From Balanoglossus misakiensis (taxonomy: Eukaryota; Hemichordata): 64,000 bases of DNA. Within the stretch, counting starts at the first letter, position 1. Each line of letters starts with the position of its first letter. The notes under the pieces are model-generated. The model did not search any database and was not told the DNA's origin. It worked only from the letters and a program-made list of their open reading frames with translations. The DNA is taken from the NCBI GenBank assembly GCA_040954595.2, contig CM082581.2:9238001-9302000 (forward strand), read 5' to 3'. The position numbers and the translations under genes are program-made. This document shows positions 54,201 through 64,000 of this stretch, one piece after another.

Positions 54201-56995
54201 TGATGACAAGTACCTGTCATCCATTCTTGTGAGCCAGGTCTTTTTTTCTTGGACTTCCTTTTCCCTGGTATTGCTCGACATGTCATATTATTTCCTTGTC
54301 CTTTGTTGTAAAGAGGTGTGTAGTTAACAACAATGCTGTCGCCAGCCACTAGATCTGTCCAGGCTGATTTCAATTACCTGATTAAGTCAATAGTTGATTC
54401 ACTCATTCAATCAAGTTATTGCTTTCAGTTCTCCTTGCCGCGAGAGTGATACGGTGCGTCGCGGTGAGATAAAAGTTAAGTTGAAGAAATGAGGTCATAT
54501 TGTAATTCCATCCGTAGTCTCTCTTCTTTCACGAGGTACAGGTAGAACATTTCTCCCTAATTGAGTTACCCCTTTCCTGGTTGCAGTCCGTGCTTCGTTC
54601 AAAATTGTATTTTTCAATACTTTTAATGCAATATGAACTTTACATATGCCATACGATGCTGTCCAAATTACTATTGCTTAATTGATTCAACGTGATTGGC
54701 GCACAGTAATATCAGGTGGCACAAGGCCAAAGTAAACAAAATCAGCATCTTTTGGAGCTCATTAAATCAAAGACACACATAGTGGTCACTTGATGAAGAA
54801 GAAAGTGGGACAGCAAGAAAAACCACCACTGCTGGCATTAATTTGTATATTACCCTCCGATAATTGTTGCAACCCCACCCCCACCCTCCCCATCACTCAC
54901 CTGAATCAGGTTATAAAGCGGTGCAGTCTGCGAGATAACCTCTGCAACACCTGAAGATATTGGACCGTAGACCATGTACATTTGAGGTCCGCTGAAGATG
55001 TTGTCCATCAAGAACTTATTTGCCAGTCCCGGTGTCTGAAAAATGCAATTGCGGTATGATTTATTTCACAGTCCGTTTTAAGCTCTGATAAAAACAAGAA
55101 ATAGTCTCCCCGTTGTCCCAGTATCCAGTGTAATTCTCATCAACACCATAAAACATGGTAGTGTCCATGGTAGATGTAACTTCTGGCAATTTATGTTTGC
55201 ACACAATTTTCGTCAGGTACTGTTTTTGTTCAACTCCCCAGACACGTTGACACGCAACATGGATTGCTCTACATATAGCTAGAATTATGTAGTACTGATA
55301 ATTCTAGCTGTAAAGTATTTTAGCCATCAGCAAAACAGTATGTGACAGGACAAATGTGTCGGGGAGGTAAATGGCCCACACGTCAGATCCCAGGAGAACA
55401 AAATCACTGAGAAGTTTTGCATATTCCGCTTTTGTATGTTAATAACAAAATCCTTGCCCATCTTTTTTTTTCATGAAGGAGACTTAAACTGTGTATGCTT
55501 GGAGGCATCGAAGGATCTCGGGCTCGCGAAAGCCAAGCATCAAAGGGCTCCTTTTATATAATGATGATAGGCTGGCCATGGTTACCAAGCAACGGGAAAT
55601 CAGACAGATGAGGGAGATGGAGCAAGATTTCATTGCAACTTCAACAAGGCTATCGCAGAGTAAATGTTTGTGTATTGAGCAATGTACGTCTCTTCTGCTG
55701 GGAAGGTCAGAGGGCTGAGACGTCCAGGAAGACATGTATGTATTATCTCTCACCTATGAAACCTGATCAGTTACCCTGAGCCCTGTATATGTTTACACTT
55801 GTGTATAGGATTAAATGTCAATGTTTCTGCATAAAAGCATCACACACAGAATGTCGTTTAGAAGTTTGACATACGACTGGCTGAACATTTTGCTGTGTTT
55901 CATAGACGTTAAACGGATATGTATATAATCAGACGATTAATCCTTTAACAATCTTGTGTCATGCAACTCCACAGAACAGATAAGTTAACATTGCCATCCG
56001 TGACAATCAAGCGTGTATTTCATCTAAGCCATTAACAAGTAACGCATGCATGTTGTATTCCCAAATTTGAGCAAACACGCTTGTATTTTACAGGCCTTGT
56101 GGGAATGTGACAGATTGTTTACATGTGAAAGGTGACACTGAAAGAATGATTTTTTATGAGGTGACGCAAAACATACAGATTTGGGCGACAGCATAGAGTT
56201 ACAACATGAATGCAAATATCGGCAAACCTTACACAGTTAGATAGAAGACGTCACACTCACGGATGCCTGTGGATTTTGAATTTTACACCAAGCGATTTTT
56301 TTATACAATCTCTTGAATGTTAAAAGCTATGAAATGGGCAATGAGCATTCGAAGGGAAAAATCACAGTTCGTAGTGACATATTTTGTTGAAAGAAACATG
56401 GATTGGTGATAGAATACTGAAGCCCGTGAAATCTGTGATCATGTGCAGGGCACTGGCATAAAATGCTATGCACGTGTATAGCCCATACGTTTCGCAATTT
56501 GGCGCGATTTTGTCTTCGTTGTACTCTTTTTCACAAATTTACAAGCGACAAGCATCGTGTTCATCTCCTGAAATATGCTCAATTGCTGTGTGGTGCAGTC
56601 TTCGTACAAGTTGTAAGTATTTACCTTAAACAGTCCACAGTTTATCATGTACTTTTGTTTTTCAACTGTTAGGAAAAAGTAGCAAACATGGTGGTTTTCG
56701 CTTGCCTTCCTGCCCGTGCGACGACAACTTATTCTTTAATTTCTTGTAAATTTTTATTTTATTTGCTGTCCACTACCAAAGCTTACAAAAATGTTCTCTG
56801 ATTTACAGAGTTTTAATTTTTATGGCAGAGATAAAACTGACGTCAGCTGGTGTTTACGAGTGTATTCGTAACTGGGCCACTCGTAGAACGCGGGTTCTCA
56901 GTGGAAACGTTTATCTCTGCAGAAGCTGAGAAAATAATAGATGGTGAATGTTGTCTCATGTCAGTTACATGTAATGATAGTCATATAAACTAACG

Positions 56996-57031
<36 letters not shown>

Positions 57032-60000
57032 TTTGTATCCTTCCCCATTTTCTCCCTGTAGATGCGTGTCTATATCCAGTATCATGACAGGTCGTATTTA
57101 ACGCTAACAACATCAAGATTTATGCTGATGTGGTAGAAGCATATATCATCAAAAGTACACAGCCGACGCAACCCTTAATGTCGCGGAGGCAAACGAGCTG
57201 TATTAACTGGATCTCCGCATAAGCCGATAATTCTTTCTGAATAAGGAGGGGATTCCATCGAAAGTGACGGCGGCCACTCGTGGCTGCATGAAGCCATGCC
57301 CACGTAATACCAGAGTGCGCTGCGACACGACGTACCAATCTCGACGTCGGCGATTGCGATCCATCAAGCTACGCGGTGGGCGAGAGCGGCTTTCTCCGCC
57401 GCGGGTTTAAGAGGAGAGAAAGTGAACGTTGCCAGGAAACTGACACACACGTAAAAAAGTGAGATAAAAACCGAAAGAGGTGCTTACACGCCGATGTGCA
57501 ATCATATCCATAAAGCAAGGAGGAATCAATAAACCTCAATGGGGGGATGTATTGATATGCGTCATGCACTTACCCTTGACGGCTTAAAAACACAATTTCC
57601 TACAAAGGCAGAGGAGGGGCACTTCTTTTCCGCGAAAAATTTGCACTAGACCGATTTTAAAAATTTAACACGGCGGCAAACATGCGCTTCCATCGTCGTT
57701 TAACGATGGAGACGCATTGTCCGCTCTAACACAAAGACTCATAATCGCACTCGTAAAAAAAAACGAACGACATGTGGACTTCGTGTTAAAGGCTGTAAAA
57801 TCTCCGAATGGTGGCAGTTATAACAAGGTCGACGGCCAAAGCCGCTTACAGCTATTATCATGACCTGTTAAATTAAGCCGATTGCAGAACATGTACAACG
57901 GATAGGTTCATTGCTTTGATGACAGCACACTTGACCAAACAAAAAGCTACTGCAAGCATCACATCATGCAGTAGTCTGATCCCTACATCCATCACAGTGT
58001 GCATATTCACAACCAGGTTACCATTCGCACAACTTCAGTAACAATAAGCAACCATTCTGTTGACAAAATTTTAAAATGTTTACTCATTTAGAAGGTAAGA
58101 ATCGCCGCATTTGTAAATTGAAGCCCAAGAAATTCCCGGGCACTGTACAGTACTCGCCAGTGTAAAGAAACACAGTTCTCCAGTGCCGCGCATGCCTCGT
58201 GACCGAGACTGTTAATGCAATGATATACAACTTCATAGCCAAAAGGGATCATCAGTATACGATGAGACGCTGATCAGGTGGGTGACGTACAAGCGTGCGC
58301 GTTCTATATAACGCATTTTGTTACCTTTATTTCCCGACTATCTTGCATTCAACATGTCTTTTCAGACTGTGGTTACAATACTTGTAACTGACACGATCGC
58401 TTTTAGTTTCATACAACTGGAGAGCAACTACGAACGTTTGTGATTAGACTCAATCACTACAATGTAATAGCTTCTCATTTTACCAAGGTTTGATCATTCA
58501 CTTGAACGTGTCATGTCATAAGACCTATGCGCGGTTCAAAGCTGAGTAAAGAAGGGTTTAATATAATCTAGAGAGTGCCTCGGGTTTGGACTTTTCAGTA
58601 TGTTGACTTCAAATTTCGCACGAGCGAGTAATCTCAGGGTGAGTCGTGACCAGCTGCGAGTTGTAATTCTGTGATAATGGCATGACCTATGGGCGTGCGT
58701 ACCTCGGTGCAAGAAAATTGGTATGCGCATTAAAAGCTCGGGGATTCCTGCAATTTGTGCATTTTGTATCTAGTTTATTATCCCTTTAAACGAAATAGCG
58801 TGAGGAAAACTTTTGTAGTTGCTGAAATTGCAAGGTCTTCGCAGCACTTAACTCCGCGAGGTATGGGTTTTCATTCGTTATTTTCATGGTTGTGCATTTA
58901 CCGACAAAAAATATCCTGTGTATACGTGCTTACCGAGGGGCGAGTATCAGGTGGCTATCCAGCCACCAGTAACATACAATACATAATGGAACAGATAAAT
59001 AATTATTATTGGCCACCTCCAGTAAAACTACACAAATGAGGCATGATCACTTCAAATTGTACGCTCATTCCATCGCCAACAAAAATCATGCTGGTCACAC
59101 TGCCACAAATTGGCTTAATAGTGGAAACCCAAAGAATATCTAAGAGAATTGAAAGACATTTTATGGTAAACAAACTGCAAGAAGTTCCGTACCACGGGGC
59201 TGAAACGCGATATAGATGCCATGCTGTTTACGTTTCTGGTAGATGGAGATAAGTAATATGGTTTCTCATTTAGTTGTCATAAAAATACATATAGTTAATA
59301 CAGATATCGCCATGAAATCTCACAGTCACAACGCCGTCTCAGGACTATCCTTGATAGGGCGTGATGGCTCAGATGAGTCTCGTGAAATCCACCACTGAAC
59401 GTCTATCTGCCGATGAAAGCAAAGTCGCGGACAGCTGCTGTATTGGATGATATGATATGATGTGATGACGCCGATATATCGCACAGGTAACGACTACCTG
59501 AGGGTAAAAACTCTCATTTGATTTAGAAATGTGAAGAGAGCACGTCGTGTATTACAAAAGAATTACAGAAACATTAAAAAATTGTGACTGAACGCGATTA
59601 AAAGTCATGCTTCGTTTGAAAAATAATCCATAGTTTACTATTGAGCATCACAACTTTTACCTCGGCGGCTTGAACATATTAAACTTTACAAGGTATATGC
59701 TTTCTGATCTCGTAAACACTCCGGCGATCCCTATATAGACTGCACGCGTTGCAGCAATTGAAGTGTCCGTGGTAACTTAAACGATGCGATGATAGTAGAA
59801 GACATGTAATAACGAAATTTGTTTTGTTAATGATCTCCCTGTGTAAGTTTTGTCAGAATCGAGTAAACTGACAGAAGGAAATATCCACATAATGTACGAG
59901 TTGGTTAATTGGGCGGTTAAGGGGCTGCACGATATGTGAAGGATCGCCAACGGAAGCGAAAATGTCGAGGGTGGTCTGAGACCGTCTTTCATCCTTCTCG

Positions 60001-61891
60001 TGACAGCCCGTGAGTTGAATAATTGCAATCGCTCTGGTGAAGAGAACGGCATAGCAAACAGAAGAACATTTTTTTTCGCTTCAGCTCATCCATCACCGCG
60101 GAAATAATTCCATCGGCAACCCTTTCGGAATCTATTTATCAACATGCCTTAGTAAACGTCGGGAGCATGCAGTATTTCATTTTAATCACGGCAACGCACA
60201 TGATGCACTCTGCTATATAGCGTGGACTCAAAATCGCCATTATTCGAGACCTAGAAACACAGACCATATTAAACATGATCTATCGATATAGTTCATGAAA
60301 TATTGAAACTCACTACCACGCGAGCATTCACTCGAAACGCATCATGTTCTTCTGTTCATTCTAAATCTCCGTTTATATCAGAACAATTAAGTGAAATATG
60401 ACATTGGGATGACCGATTTTTGCTACAAATACACGCTAAGTTACATATGCTTCAAAATATGATACATGGGATACATATGCTTCAACATGATATTGAAATT
60501 CGTAAATTGCTTTTAGTGACGTACTTATTGCGTTATCTTAAAAAGTGAAATATGGTACGATATGATAGTCTGAAACATGATAGCCTGTATTTCCTTCAGA
60601 AGGAAAGTGGTGGCTTTTAGCTTGCCCCCCCCCCCCCAGCTGAAGAAACTGATTGATCCCTAAGATATTGTACTTGCAAAATATTCGCGTATTTTTTTCT
60701 CTCATCATACGCCCTCAAATTAGGCAATATACCTTCATGATTTTTAAAGTGTGACACCGACTCCTGCAATCTTCCGCACACTTCATAGGAGATAGAATTT
60801 CACAAAAATTCTGGCAAGCAACGAAACTCTCATTTTCCATTTCCGTGCACATTGCCTGAAATCTCAGTAATTGAGGCCATATTCGGCCATCAATGCAAAC
60901 AAATTAGCTTGCTATATGACACCTTTACCAGTCACAATATGGTGTCTGATTTTCGGCTTAAAATGATTAACAAGACCCACCACGAGATTAACCCGACATG
61001 CGGCTATTTCTATGATAATTATCGGTGCAATTTCCGTCTGTAGAAAGCGATTCAACATTCTGTCTGGTCGAACAATGCAGATGGCGATTAGTTTCTTGCA
61101 GCAAATGATATTTACAGGGAGATGATTGAGTTGTTTGGAAAATGATGTCTGGTTGATTTGTTTAGGCAGATTGATTTGTGGGACTGTACGCTGAGCATCA
61201 TACACACATATGCACACCCATCCATCATCCATCCATACATACACCAATCCATATGCACGCACGCATACATTCATACATACATACATACATACATACATAC
61301 ATACATACATACATACATACATACATACATCTGTAAATGTACTCATAGATAGCTTGGCGAATGGATGGGTTAATGGGTGATGTACTAGTATATAGTGTGC
61401 TTTCTGCTGTGTCTAGATAGGATTAATGTATATGTGGCTATTTTTTGGTCGGATTGATTGATTGATTGATTGATTGATTAAGAAAGTAACAACAGAGGTG
61501 ACGTGTACGGATCGCTTCGAGCGTCGTGTTCAGGTATGGGTGAACGAAAAGGAGAATGGAAAGCGAAAATTCACTGCGTGTATTCTAAATAACGACGCCT
61601 TGATTTTTTTTATGTTAGGGAAGTTGAAGATGAATAATTCAGTCTTTGACTTACATAGGCATCAGAGTAGTTGAGAACAAGGGTGTAGTCAGCGAGTATA
61701 TCAGTCCTGTTGTTCACGTATTCCAGCGCAAACTCCGCGGCCGGCAGAATGCCCATTCTCGCCTTTTCTCCGAAATAATGAAGCAGTCCCGTAATGTGCA
61801 GTTCTGTTTTGCGCGCATCGCTAGGCTGCGGAAATCCGACCAACAGCAGCGGGATGATGAGGAAGTTCGGCGCCGGGAGAGAAACTCCCAT
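42237..61891 (-). CDS. GABA-B-receptor-like class C GPCR
   Basis: GABA-B receptors are plasma-membrane GPCRs that sense GABA through a venus-flytrap domain. Exons in transcript order are 61891-61655, 55035-54901, 51938-51609, 51519-51328, 50266-50021, 49690-49627, 49441-49358, 49043-48893, 47510-47378, 44653-44546, 43471-43349, 43167-43068, 42899-42661 and 42512-42237, about 805 aa. A signal peptide (MGVSLPAPNFLIIPLLLV) precedes the flytrap domain (about 28-430; FRTVQSDN, ARIIIAMNYGSEV, GSKYQWFLTGG). Seven transmembrane segments lie between about 450 and 712 (KMSSPRLNNLIILGC, KTWRVHVLFTNKK, GIFLAWETR). A cytoplasmic coiled coil follows (ILRLKTQVEQLQ). TM1-TM3 wording is closer to GABBR2 than GABBR1, yet the flytrap has GPISSG, resembling the GABBR1 serine pocket. 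There are no Sushi repeats. The C-terminus is uncertain: a GT at 42350 could be a donor to unseen exons. Introns are long, the first about 6.6 kb. Confidence 0.88.
46029..46085. repeat. (CA)n-rich microsatellite
   Basis: ACACACACA units with ACAT and GGACAC interruptions lie in a receptor intron (44654-47377). I see no coding exon or RNA gene elsewhere in that intron. Confidence 0.8.
51939..54900 (-). other. Receptor intron 2, about 3 kb, no gene seen
   Basis: The interval between receptor exons 2 and 3 holds a CT-rich tract (about 52960-53030) and an imperfect tandem duplication at 53923-54042. Short open frames here show no family resemblance. Confidence 0.6.
53923..54042. repeat. Imperfect tandem duplication (about 55-bp unit)
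   Basis: The block AAAGTCACTCTC...TTTGCCTA...AGGC occurs at about 53924-53969 and again, diverged, at about 53988-54042. It is a two-copy local duplication without coding signs. Confidence 0.6.
56997..57031. repeat. C-run plus (CT)n microsatellite
   Basis: A run of C is followed by more than ten CT units in receptor intron 1. Confidence 0.85.
61264..61330. repeat. (CATA)n microsatellite
   Basis: Roughly sixteen CATA/ATAC units form a nearly pure tetranucleotide array in receptor intron 1. Confidence 0.92.
61451..61479. repeat. (GATT)n microsatellite
   Basis: Seven GATT units lie about 180 bp from the receptor first-exon donor. Confidence 0.9.
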
Positions 61892-64000
61892 CCTCGCACT
61901 CGTAAGCCGTTTCGGTTTGTGATCAAGAGCCGGTGAGACAGAGAGGTGTATACATATAAACCACTTTGCAATTCCCACACACACTCAATGCTCGCAGTTT
62001 CTCGCGAGATGTCATGAACGCCATCCAGGCAATCAAATTCTCGCATTGGATTAATTCCACTTCGTGTAGATTGGGTGTCACTTAGATGGGATACCCATTT
62101 ATACAACACAAAACAGGCCATTAATAATTCAATGGATCTGACATGAAACTGATAAATGGGAGTGTAACAAAATGAGTTGAAAACCCCCTGAAACGAATGA
62201 ACTTAGTATCTGGCATACAAACAATAAATATATATATACTGGCATTAGGATCACCACGAGAGGGGCGTGTGCTCGTTAGATTGTATCTCCTTTGAAATTA
62301 GTTCATCTGAATTAGGTTCACTCGCGTAGGCTTAAAACGTACAACTTCAATACCACAAGCCAAACGTATGAAATGTCCATTGAAAAAAATATTTGTTAGT
62401 TACAATGTAATTTCTTGGCGGGTTCTTTGCGAACGTAAATAGTAATTTTTTATCTGAATGAAATTTGAAAGCTACGAACTTGGTGGTACTTTCACCGTTA
62501 ACCGAATGATGAGGACCATCTTGCAGCTTCCGTGACAGAAGTATACGTTTGTTCATTTGTATTGTCCCATCGCCATGGCAACCTGTCATACATGTCGTAC
62601 CTTGTGTCGAGCGAGTTTCGACAAGAATGGAGCGAGAAGTGAAGATTGATGCATTTAAAAGACTCGCAATTTCTACGAAGTCTGTAATGATGTGAAGTCT
62701 TCCTTCACGCAGAGTTTCTCAGAATGTCACCCTTCTCAGATCTCGAGGACGACAGGCTGTTACTGGTTCCTGTTAAAATCAACAAGTCCATTTGGATCAA
62801 TTTCTTGCAATCTGCTGCACTGTTCGTCTCTTTTAACTTGGATTCAATTGCATTGGGTTGGCTGAATGCACTAACAAGCCCTCCAGATGGGGAATGATTT
62901 TGGAAACGTGACAACTTTCATGCGTTTGCGTCGCTTTCAGCTTCAACAAAGAACAGACCCCGTCGCTTATGAACCCGTGTACCGCTACCAAACAACATAC
63001 CTACATGTTGGCCCTAGGCCTATGTATGATCAATGCACGATTCTCGCTTTTGTTGTTCTGGGGTGCAAAGTCTCGCCTAACAAATATAATCGATTCCCAT
63101 TGGCGAAATACTGAAATGGCAAAAGTGGGCGGGTTCCGAATTTGTGATTCGAGCCTCATTCTATAACAGCTACTGGTACAGTAACTGTTTTCGTGATTTT
63201 TTTTCACGCACAGCTTTCATCAATTGTTGAAATGCACGAATTTTACAGAATACACGCCGAAGTGAAAATGGTCTAATTCACGCCCATTCGTAGTGACCAT
63301 GGCGACTGAGGACACACACGTGCGTTGTAAAGTGGGTACAATTTTCTTTCAGGTAAATTGCCCGGCATGCGTGTAGACACCATGATTGATTGTATCCAGA
63401 TGACTATTTAAACAGCATGCATATTTAGCGCTCACTCATTTTCATTTCACTTTCACGAGAGTAAAGAAAACAACTCCCCATGATAAATATTATCACAATT
63501 GTTTGTTTTCTTGATTAATGCTTCCGCTAACGACATCCAAATGCCAAAGATATTCGACTCATGTCCTTTCGATGGACGAATCGCTATATAACTATGGTAA
63601 GTGTGGATTTCACAAACAGAAGAGTTTTAAAATGACGTTCCTTTCATGAAAAACAAATATCAGACAACCAAGCACGGATTAGGCTGTAATTAAAACTGTC
63701 TAGAACATTCTAGATAATTTTCATTTATGGAAAATGTCGACCAACTTTGACACTTGTCGTTTTCGTCATGTCATTTCACATTGGGACAGGGCTATTTGTA
63801 CGCTTTTTAGTCACGAAACCCAATTCATTTTGAAAAGATATTTAGTATACTTACTTGATTAGAAATATTACTATTTTGGGAGAATGTTACACAGGTTTTG
63901 TACACGAACGTTGTTATCAATATTTCATATTCAATCTCTAATGGCACGATACGGCTTTGTATTGTCAACAAACAGAGGACATCATGCAAAATACAAAATA
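61892..64000 (-). promoter_or_regulatory. Upstream region of the GABA-B-like gene
   Basis: The region should contain the receptor 5' UTR and promoter. An in-frame upstream ATG exists at 61984, but the ATG at 61891 sits right before a good signal peptide. No exon, RNA gene or repeat is recognised in the remaining 2 kb. Confidence 0.4.

Larger units (their letters stand above)
55036..61654 (-). other. Receptor intron 1, about 6.6 kb, no gene seen
   Basis: The longest intron in the window. It contains a C/CT tract (56997-57031), a short direct duplication around ACATATGCTTCAA (60442-60499), a C-run (60626-60639) and two tetranucleotide arrays. Open frames at 58755-59255 show no recognisable family. 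First introns this long often hold enhancers, but none can be pinpointed here. Confidence 0.6.

Noticed and set aside
58755-59252. Two adjacent plus-strand open frames in receptor intron 1
   Set aside because: No family resemblance, no splice or promoter support, and lengths expected by chance in 6.6 kb.
61158-61352. Open frame of HTYIHTYIHTYIHTY type
   Set aside because: It is only the translation of the (CATA)n microsatellite.

Overview
This is a gene-dense stretch of animal nuclear DNA. The genes are split into many short exons by GT-AG introns, there are AATAAA poly(A) signals and microsatellites, and there are no bacterial operon features. Protein similarity to vertebrate families, intron-rich gene structures and intron size suggest a marine invertebrate deuterostome, such as an acorn worm or lancelet. 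That is an inference; the species cannot be named from the sequence. All exon coordinates were assembled by eye from splice sites, reading phase and remembered family alignments.

Layout from left to right. (1) 1-2508 (+): the 3' part of COX15, heme A synthase. (2) 3410-3482 (-): tRNA-Ala(AGC). (3) 3874-12686 (+): a complete 29-exon SMC3, the cohesin ATPase, about 1207 aa. (4) 14608-16304 (+): a CRAL-TRIO lipid-transfer protein, about 311 aa. (5) 17498-21753 (-): a chimeric membrane protein of about 936 aa, with signal peptide, Sushi domain, expansin-like double-psi barrel plus second domain, mucin stalk of fourteen 26-aa repeats, transmembrane helix and short tail ending in a PDZ-ligand-like motif. 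(6) 22812-27426 (-): a divergent SLC1 (EAAT-like) transporter, about 499 aa. (7) 29712-34623 (+) and (8) 35647-40098 (+): two tandem SAMHD1-like dNTPase genes with matching 14-exon structures and no SAM domain. (9) 42237-61891 (-): a GABA-B-receptor-like class C GPCR with very long introns.

The genes do not form a pathway. COX15 acts in mitochondrial heme A synthesis, SMC3 in sister-chromatid cohesion, the SAMHD1 pair in dNTP control, and the SLC1-like and GABA-B-like genes belong to neurotransmitter transport and reception families. The strongest candidate for something undescribed is the expansin-like membrane mucin. It combines a fold best known from plant and microbial cell-wall loosening with animal cell-surface modules, and its expected catalytic aspartates and cellulose-binding aromatics appear to be missing.

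Mobile DNA is small and intronic: three copies of a roughly 93-bp TTAA-flanked (piggyBac-type) MITE, one 132-bp foldback element with a perfect 9-bp target duplication (Mutator-type), and one further inverted-repeat element.
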